From the NCBI GenBank assembly GCA_028873695.1, contig JAPPNU010000072.1:11391-75390 (forward strand): a DNA stretch of 64,000 nucleotides, read 5' to 3'. The notes under the pieces are model-generated. The model ran no database searches and had not been told where the DNA came from. It saw nothing but the letters and a program-made list of their open reading frames with translations. Of the stretch, positions 7,514-15,835 are shown one piece after another; the stretch's first letter is position 1, and each line of letters begins with the position of its first letter. Position numbers and translations under genes: made by a program. This stretch comes from Gemmatimonadota bacterium (GTDB lineage: Bacteria > Latescibacterota > UBA2968 > GCA-2709665).

Positions 7514-9985
7514 TCAGATTCCGTAACGGAACTGAATCTCACGGGTATCGCTTTTTCCGCTGACCCTGTCCTTGATCCTCACCTCCAGGACCTGAACGCC
7601 CGGCTTGGCCTTGTCCAGGTCGATTTCAAAGTACTGTTGTTCGGTGGTTGCCGTTCCCGCGTGTTCGTACGAGACCGATATCTGCGTCTTTCTGCGCTTG
7701 AATACCGAAGCAATAGCGCCTACCACGCCCTCCGATCGGCCCACGACCGTCCGGACCACGTATTTCACTTCGTAGTCGGTCTGTCCGAAGCGGTTCTTTT
7801 TCAGGTTGTAGATCTCGTAATAGGCGTACACCTTCTGCGCCTTCCTGTAATTCCTCGTGGGCATCGGCACAACCCGGATATCGCCCCTGCTGAATTTGCC
7901 CGCTGAATCCGCGTCGCCGATTTCAGAAGCCAGCAGGATATCGCTGATCCTGAGCGCTTCCACATTGTAATCGGGAACCTCGACGGCCTGCTTGTAGAGT
8001 CCCGTATGCCCGGAAGCCAGGTCCTTGATCTGCACCTGGAGTTCGTATTTGCCCGGCGGCACCCCGGTCCTGAGCATTTCCGGCAGGAATGCGCCCCTGA
8101 CTCTGTTGAAGTCCGCCCGTCCTTCATAGTAAAACTCGCGGGTATCGCGGTAGATTGTGGTATGGGCAGCATCAGCCAGGGCCATCGCGCACTGGACGAG
8201 GACCTGCGCCGAATCGGCCTGCTCCGCAATTTCGACCTGCTCGGGCGGAATGCCGTAGTAGACTTCGACGTTCGTCTGTCCGTTGGAACCCTGGAAGTTG
8301 GCCAGGTCGTAATAAAAGTTCAACGCGGGTCCCTGGATTCCCGGCCGGTAATAGTCGGGGGTCTCGTGCGCGGCGTTCTGGTAGATGATCTCTGGCGCGT
8401 ATCTGACCAGGCGGGTGATGTTGACAAGCTGGTTGTTGAGCGCGGTCACCGGGGGAATCGGGGCGAAATTGAACTGACCGCTCTTGTTTTCATCCGTAAA
8501 CACGATCTCGATTCCCCCCTGAATCTGCGTGTAGATCCAGGTTTCCCAGGGAACGGTGGCCATATCCGTGTGGATCGTCACGGGTATGTAATCGCCGAAC
8601 TTCATCCGGGCGATCTGATTCCCGAATTCCTCGAACCGGGCGCCGTCCTGGTCGTCATAATCGCTCCGCGTGAGCGGCGTGGTCAGCGGGGTACCTTCCA
8701 GGTCGCGTTCCTGGAACTCCTCTTCATCCGCGGCATCGGTATTGGAAGTAAAGCCGTCCTCCAGAAAACTGGCGTCGCGCTGATCGGCCGAACCGAAACC
8801 GTGGAGTGCGTCCTGCGTGCGCTGCGTAATGGGATGGCGAAACGCCCGTATCGGGAACACCGGTCCGGTGAACGTCATAAAGGAAGCCTCGGCGCCGTAG
8901 AGACTGGCCGCCATGCGCATGCGGACGGCATCCACGTCGGGGGTGACCGACAGATCGCGTTGATATGACCGCGACCGGTAGTCCGGCTTTCCGTATCGAA
9001 TATAGACTTCACCCCGCTTGTCCCAGGGCGAAACCTTGTCGGCAAAGAATGAACGGGCATACCAGACGCGCCGGTAATGCTCGACGATGCGCTCGTTCAC
9101 CCGCGTCATCATGTCGGGGTCTCGCCGCAGCCAGAATCGCTCCATGTAGGCCTGCCGCGCCGTCGAGTCGGTCAGCGCCTGGAATTCCCGGAGTTCCTCC
9201 GCAGAAGCCACGTTCGCGATGTCTTCGTACAGCTCGCGTTCCTGCGGCTCGACGCTTCCAAGGAAACGGTGAAAAACCTCCAGCGCTTCATCGTATTTTT
9301 CCTCGTGGAGGTGACCCTGAGCAGCGATGGGCAGCAACCGTGTCTCCTCGTCGAGAGCTTCCACGTAGGGAACGATATGTCGAGCGATCCTGTCGTAGGA
9401 TTCCGCCTGTATACACGCCAGGCCGAAAAAATAGAGGCCGTCGGGGTCGTCAGGCTCCATCTCCAGGTAGGTATCGAAATACCCGAGCGCCTTCTCATGG
9501 TCCTCCTTGAATCGTTCGTGCGCCTCCCCAAGCGCACGGTAGGCGTCGGCCTGTTCCGGATCGAGTTCGATGGCCTTCTTTGCCGCCCCGATGGACCTCC
9601 TGAAGTTATGGAGGGCGCTTATGCCCTTGGCTGGCATTTCGGCGTACGCGAGTGCGAGGCCGGCATGCGCCGCGGCATTTTTCTTATCCAGGTCGATCGC
9701 CGCCTCAAACGACCTTTGAGCCGCCTTGAAGTCCTCAACCTTGAGATGCGCCCGCCCCACGCGGGTCAGTATCTGCACGTCTCCCGGGTTGGCCTCGGCG
9801 AGACGGAGGAAGGTATCCAGCGCCTCGCCGAACCGGCGGCTATCCATCTGCCGTTCGCCGACGGCGAGTAACGAATCCCTCTTCGAGAGCGTCTCCGCCC
9901 GCGTCGGTACGCTGATTCCCAGCATCAGAACAAAAATGCAGAATTGCTGAAGAAGGACAGGCTGAAATCGACGTCCGGTGTGCAT
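7514..9985 (-). CDS. GWxTD domain-containing TPR protein
   Basis: The ATG at 9985 is chosen because an AAGGGGG ribosome site precedes it and an earlier in-frame start would overlap the upstream gene. The product is 823 residues. A signal peptide (LLQQFCIFVLMLGISVPTRA) comes first, then TPR repeats to about residue 270 (EALDTFLRLAEANPGD, AQRSFEAAIDLDKKNAAAH). Next is the GWxTD-type domain, with FWLRRDPDMMTRVNERI, EHYRRVWYARSFF and RGEVYIRYGKPDYRSRS. The GWxTD domain is of unknown function and is common in Gemmatimonadota and Latescibacterota-like genomes. The C-terminal half is beta-rich (GKYELQVQIKDLASG). It is the last gene of a five-gene minus-strand operon of exported proteins; the gap to the gene before it is 16 bp. 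It is probably periplasmic or outer-membrane associated. Role unknown. Confidence 0.85.
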   Translation of the reverse strand: MHTGRRFQPVLLQQFCIFVLMLGISVPTRAETLSKRDSLLAVGERQMDSRRFGEALDTFLRLAEANPGDVQILTRVGRAHLKVEDFKAAQRSFEAAIDLDKKNAAAHAGLALAYAEMPAKGISALHNFRRSIGAAKKAIELDPEQADAYRALGEAHERFKEDHEKALGYFDTYLEMEPDDPDGLYFFGLACIQAESYDRIARHIVPYVEALDEETRLLPIAAQGHLHEEKYDEALEVFHRFLGSVEPQERELYEDIANVASAEELREFQALTDSTARQAYMERFWLRRDPDMMTRVNERIVEHYRRVWYARSFFADKVSPWDKRGEVYIRYGKPDYRSRSYQRDLSVTPDVDAVRMRMAASLYGAEASFMTFTGPVFPIRAFRHPITQRTQDALHGFGSADQRDASFLEDGFTSNTDAADEEEFQERDLEGTPLTTPLTRSDYDDQDGARFEEFGNQIARMKFGDYIPVTIHTDMATVPWETWIYTQIQGGIEIVFTDENKSGQFNFAPIPPVTALNNQLVNITRLVRYAPEIIYQNAAHETPDYYRPGIQGPALNFYYDLANFQGSNGQTNVEVYYGIPPEQVEIAEQADSAQVLVQCAMALADAAHTTIYRDTREFYYEGRADFNRVRGAFLPEMLRTGVPPGKYELQVQIKDLASGHTGLYKQAVEVPDYNVEALRISDILLASEIGDADSAGKFSRGDIRVVPMPTRNYRKAQKVYAYYEIYNLKKNRFGQTDYEVKYVVRTVVGRSEGVVGAIASVFKRRKTQISVSYEHAGTATTEQQYFEIDLDKAKPGVQVLEVRIKDRVSGKSDTREIQFRYGI

Positions 9986-10001
9986 AGTGTGCCCCCTTGT
10001 C

Positions 10002-11732
10002 TCAATCCCCCGACGAGTTGTTCGCCAGCGGCGTTCCGGCAACAATTCCCCGTCCCTCCAGAACGGTTACCGTCTGCCCGGCTGCAACGTTGTTGATCCG
10101 CTCTGTTCGACCGGAAGGCCAGACCACCTCCAATACATCGACAATCCCGGCCCGGCCCAATCCGAAAGTCAATATCAGTTCGCTCTGCGAACAATAGCTC
10201 GAACCCGCCCTGACGGAACGACTCTGCACCGCCGTCCCCATCCGTACGCGCACCGTCGCGCCGACACCGTCCCTGTTGGACCCTGCCGGTTCCTTCCGGC
10301 CTCGCCCGGTCCTCAGGCCGGCCTCCGTGCCGCTTCCAACCAGTTTAACCCTCAGGCAGCGGTTCCGGTTTCCGCCTTCGTTCCGAAAAAGCACGGGACG
10401 ACCATTGTTTGTGGCAACCAGCACGTCCAGGTCGCCGTCGCCGTCAACGTCCGCATATGCCGCCCCACGCCCTACCCGGCGATCGACGAGACCGCTTGCC
10501 GCGCCTACCTCCTCGAAGCTGCCGCCGCCCGCGTTCCGGTAGAGGAGAGGGCGCTGGGCATGAGTCAAATGGGATTTCACCTCGTGTATCCGGCTGTCCA
10601 CGTGACCGTTAGCCGCGAAAAGATCCAGATGGCCATCCAGATCGAAGTCGAAGAAAAACACGCCGAACGTGACGAACGGCGCGCTCGGGTGTCCCACGCC
10701 GGAAGACAGGGTCCGATCCGTGAAGTATGCACCGTCCTGGTTTTGAAACAGGGAAATCATCTCGAAGGCGAAATTCCCGATGGCCAGGTCCTCCCTGCCG
10801 GTATTGCGGACGTCTCCCGCGTCGACACCCATGCCCGACTTCGCTTCTCCGGCGGCGCTGTACGCCACGCCCGCCAGAAGGCCATCCTCCGTAAACGTGC
10901 CGTCCCCGTTGTTCCGGTACAGATAATCCGGCATGGTGTCATTCGACATCAGGACGTCGGGCCATCCGTCCCCGTTGTAATCCAGCGCGACCGCGGACAT
11001 GCCCTTTCCGGGTTTACCGCCGATTCCCGATGCGGCCGTGACGTCCTCGAAACGGTCTCCGTCGTTTCGGTATAGCCGCGAGTACTCCGGGTCGTACAGC
11101 TGCGGCGCGTAGGATCGGGCGTTTGAACGCGCGGACAGCCAGTCGTCACGTTCCGCGGTCCATTGAAGGTAGTTTCCCACGAAAAGGTCGAGGTCCCCGT
11201 CCCGGTCGTAGTCCAGCCATACCGCACACACGCTCCACGTCGTATCACCCACCCCCATCTGCGCCGTAACGTCCTCAAACCGTCCGTTCCCCCGATTCCG
11301 GTAGAGCCGGTTGGCGCCCAGGCACGTCACGTACAGGTCACTGTCACCATCGTTGTCATAATCGCCGGCCGCGCAGCCCATCCCGTACATGGGATGCTTG
11401 AGACCCGCCGGCGCCGTCGCATCGGAAAAGCGCCCGTCACCATCGTTACGATAGAGCGCCATCGTGGATGGCGTTTCTGATGCGCGCTCCTGCAGCGGCG
11501 AGCCGTTGATCAACAGAATATCCGCATCTCCGTCGCCGTCATAGTCCCAGAACGCGCACCCCGATCCCATCGTCTCCGGCATATACGCCCTGCCGGATCC
11601 GCCGTTGTCGTGCCTGAATTGTATGCCGGCGGACCGGGTTACGTCCTTGAAGATTACATCCTGCGCGGGGCATTTTCCCTCCATGCACGCGAGTAGCGCC
11701 GGAACAGCCCATATAATACCGGAGCGTTTCAC
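10002..11732 (-). CDS. CRTAC1 family FG-GAP/ASPIC-UnbV lipoprotein-like protein
   Basis: I place the start at the GTG at 11732, because GTGA overlaps the stop codon of the upstream gene and the new N-terminus, VKRSGIIWAVPALLACMEGK, is a signal peptide with an LLAC lipobox. The body has repeated calcium-binding FG-GAP loops (DYDGDGDADILL, DYDNDGDSDLYV, DYDRDGDLDLFV, DVDGDGDLDVLV), giving a seven-bladed integrin-like propeller. The C-terminal ASPIC/UnbV domain has VVWPSGRTERINNVAAGQ. The product is about 576 residues. CRTAC1 proteins are secreted or surface proteins of unknown biochemical function. Translational coupling to the TPR gene suggests equimolar production. Confidence in the family is high; the start is an inference. 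Confidence 0.88.
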   Translation of the reverse strand: MKRSGIIWAVPALLACMEGKCPAQDVIFKDVTRSAGIQFRHDNGGSGRAYMPETMGSGCAFWDYDGDGDADILLINGSPLQERASETPSTMALYRNDGDGRFSDATAPAGLKHPMYGMGCAAGDYDNDGDSDLYVTCLGANRLYRNRGNGRFEDVTAQMGVGDTTWSVCAVWLDYDRDGDLDLFVGNYLQWTAERDDWLSARSNARSYAPQLYDPEYSRLYRNDGDRFEDVTAASGIGGKPGKGMSAVALDYNGDGWPDVLMSNDTMPDYLYRNNGDGTFTEDGLLAGVAYSAAGEAKSGMGVDAGDVRNTGREDLAIGNFAFEMISLFQNQDGAYFTDRTLSSGVGHPSAPFVTFGVFFFDFDLDGHLDLFAANGHVDSRIHEVKSHLTHAQRPLLYRNAGGGSFEEVGAASGLVDRRVGRGAAYADVDGDGDLDVLVATNNGRPVLFRNEGGNRNRCLRVKLVGSGTEAGLRTGRGRKEPAGSNRDGVGATVRVRMGTAVQSRSVRAGSSYCSQSELILTFGLGRAGIVDVLEVVWPSGRTERINNVAAGQTVTVLEGRGIVAGTPLANNSSGD

Positions 11733-12889
11733 TTTTCCCGCGAATTTTCCAACCGGTTCAGTCTTGCCCTGGCGTCGGCAAGCCATGCCTTCTGCGCCGG
11801 ATCGTTACGGGCAAGTTTCAGATACGCCCGCCAGTGGACCATAGCACGCTCCGCGTTGCCCTCCCGTTCGTGAATCACACCCAGATTGTAGTGTCCGTCG
11901 GCAAAGTCGGGGGCGAGACGGACCGCATGACCGTATGCCTCTATCGCCGCTTCCGTATCGCCGAGATTGAAACAGGCGCCGGCAAGGCCCGCGTAGCGCC
12001 TGGCATGCTGGTATCCGGCGACGGATCGGGTGTACGCCCCCTGATTGGCGTCGACAGCCGACACGACGGAGTCCGACGGCGCGTTTTCCGGTTTCAGTCG
12101 AATGGCCTCCCTGAACGAGGACACGGCCTGCGCATACCTCCCCTGCCGGGAATACGCGCTCCCCAGATTATAATGCGCCTCGGCGAGGTCCGGGGCCAGC
12201 CGGATGGCTTCCATCTGCCGGGACACGGCCCCGTCGAGATCTCCGGTCAGCATCCGGACGAGTCCGAGGTTCGCGTGCGCCTCCGCGTAGTCCGGCATCA
12301 GCGCCACGGCCCGGCGATAGGCGGTGCCTGCATCCTCCACTTTCCCGCGGTCCAGATACTGGGTGCCGCGCGCAACATCCTGCGCGGCGGCCTGGCAACG
12401 CGCGACCGCCTCGAGGAACAGCGCCTTCATCGGATCGCCGGAAAAGGGCGGTCCCGCCCCGGCCGCCCGACGGTATCCCGCCAGCGCATCCCCGTACCTT
12501 CGCTGCCGCGCGTCCATGAGGCCCAGCAGGTAGTGTGCCGCGGCGAAATCAGGAGCGGCCGCCAGGGCCGTGCGCAACCGCGCGACGGCGAAAGCGATCG
12601 CCGGCCGGGTCAGGTTCCATTCCGCCTCGCTCTCGCCCCTGCTGTCAGCCACGAGTCCGGCCGCTTCGGCAAATGGCGCAAACGCGGCGCGCGTCGCCCC
12701 CATCCCGAAACCCGCGGTCGTCACTGACGTCAATCCCGTTGCGTCGATCAGCCGGACAGCGACGCTGTCCTGAAGGACAAGCCCCGTTTCGCTCGCCGGC
12801 AGAGGTTGCGCCGACGTAACGCAGACCGCCAGGATCCCCTGCCGCAGCGCGCGGACCGCCGTGACCGCGCGCAGGCTATTGATGTACAT
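11729..12889 (-). CDS. Exported TPR repeat protein
   Basis: The ATG at 12889 opens a 386-residue product. The N-terminus, MYINSLRAVTAVRALRQGIL, is signal-like. At least five TPR units follow (ALMPDYAEAHANLGLVRM, RLAPDLAEAHYNLGSAYS, RLAPDFADGHYNLGVIHE), ending in a charged tail. Longer in-frame starts would run through the preceding FGE-fold gene, so this start, overlapping that gene by 14 bp, is preferred. There is no clear ribosome site, which fits translational coupling. TPR arrays bind partner proteins, and the neighbours are exported propeller and FGE-fold proteins, so it may scaffold an envelope complex. Function not known. Confidence 0.82.
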   Translation of the reverse strand: MYINSLRAVTAVRALRQGILAVCVTSAQPLPASETGLVLQDSVAVRLIDATGLTSVTTAGFGMGATRAAFAPFAEAAGLVADSRGESEAEWNLTRPAIAFAVARLRTALAAAPDFAAAHYLLGLMDARQRRYGDALAGYRRAAGAGPPFSGDPMKALFLEAVARCQAAAQDVARGTQYLDRGKVEDAGTAYRRAVALMPDYAEAHANLGLVRMLTGDLDGAVSRQMEAIRLAPDLAEAHYNLGSAYSRQGRYAQAVSSFREAIRLKPENAPSDSVVSAVDANQGAYTRSVAGYQHARRYAGLAGACFNLGDTEAAIEAYGHAVRLAPDFADGHYNLGVIHEREGNAERAMVHWRAYLKLARNDPAQKAWLADARARLNRLENSREK

Positions 12890-13733
12890 CCCGCACACAG
12901 CGAAGCCCGATGAAATTTCCTCTCTGATCGGGATAGAATCGGAACCGGGACGACGTCTTGAGGTAATGGGGCAGGTGGTGCCAGGAACTGCCTCTGACCA
13001 CGCGAAACGCCCCGGTTGCGGGACCGGATGGGTCTTCCCTGGGACTTCGTCCATAGTAAGTGTCGTCGTACCAGTCGTTGCACCACTCCCACGCGTTGCC
13101 CGCCATGTCCAGCAACCCGTATGGGCTCGCGCCCCATGGTCTGGAACCCACGGGCAAGGTGTGACAGAACTCGCCCGGTACTGCACCGGCGGAAGGATTC
13201 GCCCAGTTGGTACGTCCGCACATGCCGCCCAGGTCCATGATTGCGTAGTCCGCACCGGGCGCTGCTTCACCCCAAGGGTAGGTCCGTCCGTCCGTTCCAC
13301 GGGCCCCCTTTTCCCACTGCGCTTCCGTGGGCAGGCGTCCACCCCGCCACCTGCAGTACGCGTCCGCTTCCGTCCACGTCACCCCCACGACCGGCTGGCG
13401 GTCATCGGAAAATAACGGGTTTCCGGACTCCGGCGGCAACGAAGCCCCCGTCGCGCGTGCATACGCGCGGAACTGAGCATTGGTCACCTCGTATTTGTCT
13501 ATATAATATGTACTTAGATATACAACATGCGCCGGTCCTTCGGGATCGAAACCCTGATTCGTGCCCATCAGAAAATCGCCTGCGTTTACAACCAGCATCG
13601 TATCCACGGTACCCGCGGGCGTGTGGTCCAGGAAGACCCCTTCGGGCAGTTCGTCAAGGAGCGATTCTCCGCTGCACCCGGCGCACACCAGCAGACCGTA
13701 CCAGGCGAGTCGCCACCGCTTCCACCGGCGCAT
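12876..13733 (-). CDS. FGE/SUMF1-fold lipoprotein lacking catalytic cysteines (second of pair)
   Basis: The ATG at 13733 lies 2 bp after the previous stop codon. The lipobox LLVCAGC marks a lipoprotein of about 285 residues. FGE-sulfatase fold motifs are FLMGTNQGFDPEGP, YYIDKYEVTNAQFRAY, RWRGGRLPTEAQWEKGARG, MAGNAWEWCNDWY, VVRGSSWHHLPHYL and GLRCVRD. In true formylglycine-generating enzymes two cysteines follow the GGSW-type motif; here those positions are His and Leu. It is therefore unlikely to convert sulfatase cysteines and more likely is a binding or structural relative. The operon partner next to it has the same loss. Confidence 0.88.
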   Translation of the reverse strand: MRRWKRWRLAWYGLLVCAGCSGESLLDELPEGVFLDHTPAGTVDTMLVVNAGDFLMGTNQGFDPEGPAHVVYLSTYYIDKYEVTNAQFRAYARATGASLPPESGNPLFSDDRQPVVGVTWTEADAYCRWRGGRLPTEAQWEKGARGTDGRTYPWGEAAPGADYAIMDLGGMCGRTNWANPSAGAVPGEFCHTLPVGSRPWGASPYGLLDMAGNAWEWCNDWYDDTYYGRSPREDPSGPATGAFRVVRGSSWHHLPHYLKTSSRFRFYPDQRGNFIGLRCVRDVHQ

Positions 13734-13735
13734 GC

Positions 13736-14623
13736 TCAGTCTATGTCCCTTGCGCAGCGGACGCCCCATCCGTCCGTGGCTCCCGTGGGATCGGACCAGC
13801 TTCGATACGTAATGCTGAGCTTGTTGGGATCCTCCCCCGCTGCGGTTCGCCAGGACCCGCCCCGAAGTATGCGGAATTTGCCCTGTTCCGGTCCGGTGGG
13901 GCCGATGGTGGCGGCCACTCTGTAGTATTCGGCATCGTAGTAGTCAGCGCACCACTCCCACACGTTTCCCACCAGGTCCATCGCACCGTAGAAGCTGACG
14001 CCCTCGGGGTAATTCCCCACCGGCGCCAGGGTATTGTCGTACCCGTCGTCGCCGTCCCTGAAATTCGCCCGGGAACCGTTCAGTCCCTTGTTCCATGGGT
14101 AGGGCTCTCTCGCCTCGTCTCCGCGCGCGGTCTTCTCCCACTCCGCTTCGGACGGCAACCTGCCTCCGCGCCAGGCGCAGTAGGCGGCCGCGTCGAACCA
14201 GTTGATCCCCACGGCCGGAAAATTCGGCCTGGTTTCCGCCCGCTCAGGCCAGTCGCCAATACCGTTCGTGGACCCGTGGCTGGCCGGCGTGTGCCGTTCC
14301 CGGTTGCCGCCGTCCGGAGCGGCCCAAAACCGGAAATACTTTGCATTGGTCACTTCATACCGGTCTATATAGAATGCGCTCAGGTACACCTGCCGTGCGG
14401 GCTGCTGATCCACGGGCCCTCGTTCCATACCCATCGTGAAGTGGCCGGACGGCACACGTACCATCTCTACGCCTCCGAAAAGCCGCACCAGACCCACCGG
14501 AAGGGGACGGTCCTTGTTCGGATCGACTTCCTCCACGGCCCCGGTTGGCGGCTCATCCGCGCCGCCGCAACCAGCAACGGTCCACCCAATCAGGAAAACA
14601 CAATAAAGTCCGATGGCACGCAT
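13736..14623 (-). CDS. FGE/SUMF1-fold lipoprotein lacking catalytic cysteines (first of pair)
   Basis: A 295-residue lipoprotein with lipobox TVAGC and the ribosome site AGGAGG 4 bp before the ATG. It carries FGE-sulfatase motifs: VPSGHFTMGMERGP, FYIDRYEVTNAKYFRFW, AWRGGRLPSEAEWEKTARG, LVGNVWEWCADYYD, ILRGGSWRTAAGED and GVRCARD. The paired redox cysteines that follow GGSW in formylglycine-generating enzymes are absent. It is the first gene of a five-gene operon of exported proteins. The two paralogues share the layout but differ in loop lengths, so they are an old duplication. Function unknown. Confidence 0.88.
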   Translation of the reverse strand: MRAIGLYCVFLIGWTVAGCGGADEPPTGAVEEVDPNKDRPLPVGLVRLFGGVEMVRVPSGHFTMGMERGPVDQQPARQVYLSAFYIDRYEVTNAKYFRFWAAPDGGNRERHTPASHGSTNGIGDWPERAETRPNFPAVGINWFDAAAYCAWRGGRLPSEAEWEKTARGDEAREPYPWNKGLNGSRANFRDGDDGYDNTLAPVGNYPEGVSFYGAMDLVGNVWEWCADYYDAEYYRVAATIGPTGPEQGKFRILRGGSWRTAAGEDPNKLSITYRSWSDPTGATDGWGVRCARDID

Positions 14624-14710
14624 GGACCTCCTCGCGCGGAAAACTCCTCATTCGGTCCCGTTCTGCTAATTCCGGATTAATTCCGTTAGCGATCCGTGCA
14701 CCGATAACAA

Positions 14711-14767
14711 AACGGCGGCCAATGCCCCTTCCCGCCGACCCGGCCGGAGACACATTGCGCCGCCGTT
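14711..14767 (-). terminator. Long-loop inverted repeat followed by T-rich tract
   Basis: On the minus strand AACGGCGGC (14767-14759) pairs with GCCGCCGTT (14719-14711), and the sequence then continues TTGTTAT. It lies just after the PorV-like gene and before the FGE-fold operon. The 39-nt loop has its own GC-rich pairing. A transcription terminator is plausible but not certain. Confidence 0.35.
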
Positions 14768-14818
14768 AGCGCTGTTTACGTCGAGCGGCCCGAATCCGCG
14801 CCGCCACGTCGTGTGAAG

Positions 14819-15799
14819 CTAAAATGCGCCGCCAACGCTGAACCGAATGGGTGCATCCAGCAACTCGCCGACGTTGGTATAGGCGACGTCAACCAGCACG
14901 GTACGTTCGCCCCAGTTGCCCTTGAATCCCGCACCGAAGCTGTATGTTTCCAGGTCGTGGTTGAACTTGTACCCCGCGCGCAGGGCCACCGCACTGGAAA
15001 GCCACAGTTCGCTGCCGATCTGCCACCGCTGCTCGTAGTCCACCTGATACGAACTGGCGAAAGAGACGGTCAGATAGTTCGGCTCGTCCATCTGGCCGAA
15101 GACCTCCATGGCCACGCCGATATCGAAATTCATCGGCATCAGGAATTTCTGGTCTTCCGCCAGCACCTTGGTATCGGGCCCGAAGTTCCGCATGGCCAGG
15201 GCGATTCGGGAACTCCGGAACCCCGTGTAGAAGTGGGTGCCGGCGTCCAGAACGAGGGACGTCATGTTGTCCACGTGCAGGGTCTCGGAGATATACACCG
15301 CGCGGATGCCCAGGCCCAGCTTGTCGGTAGCGTGAAACGCATACGCGAGGCCGACGGAGGTTCCGCCGCCCTTGATCATTTCCCCCGTGCCCTCCGGGTT
15401 GAAAATGGTCCGAACCGGCATATCGCCCACGTCGTAGTTCAACACGCTGGCGCCCAGAACGCCCCAACCCGTCCTGTAGGCGAACGCGCCGCTATAGAAC
15501 CCCGTGTCAACCAGCCACCGGGTGTGGGTCAGCTGGTACCCGAACCGCTTCAGGTGGACCAGACCGGCCGGGTTCGAAAAAATCGCGTTGATGTCGTTGG
15601 ATACGGCCGTAAACGCGTCTCCCATGGCCGCCGCGCGCGGAGATTGGGTCACTTTCATCCACGGAAATGACGCCAGTCCCAGTTTCCGGAAATCCTCCGA
15701 CTTGAGGATCTCGGGCACGTCCCGCGCCTCCGCGGGCGAGTTCCAGAACGCACCGGCCGCGAGCACGGTCATCATTGTGATGCACAGTAACCGCTTCAT
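14819..15799 (-). CDS. PorV/PorQ family outer-membrane beta-barrel protein
   Basis: A 326-residue protein with signal peptide MKRLLCITMMTVLAAGAFW. The mature start has the family region FPWMKVTQSPRAAAMGDAFT and ISNPAGL-like AIFSNPAGLVHLKRF, typical of PorV/PorQ (FadL-like) barrels. Alternating beta strands run to the end (APIRFSVGGAF). In Bacteroidota PorV shuttles type IX cargo; in other FCB phyla PorV/PorQ-like barrels occur with C-terminally tagged proteins. The gene directly before it encodes a protein with such a tail, so a cargo/acceptor pairing is likely. An AAGGAG ribosome site precedes the ATG. Confidence 0.87.
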   Translation of the reverse strand: MKRLLCITMMTVLAAGAFWNSPAEARDVPEILKSEDFRKLGLASFPWMKVTQSPRAAAMGDAFTAVSNDINAIFSNPAGLVHLKRFGYQLTHTRWLVDTGFYSGAFAYRTGWGVLGASVLNYDVGDMPVRTIFNPEGTGEMIKGGGTSVGLAYAFHATDKLGLGIRAVYISETLHVDNMTSLVLDAGTHFYTGFRSSRIALAMRNFGPDTKVLAEDQKFLMPMNFDIGVAMEVFGQMDEPNYLTVSFASSYQVDYEQRWQIGSELWLSSAVALRAGYKFNHDLETYSFGAGFKGNWGERTVLVDVAYTNVGELLDAPIRFSVGGAF

Positions 15800-15835
15800 A
15801 AGCTTTTGCTCCTTCCCGGAATTGCCGCACGCCGG

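Noticed and set aside
12876..14623. Sulfatase-activating formylglycine-generating enzymes
   Set aside because: The fold is right, but the redox cysteines are missing in both and no sulfatase gene is present.
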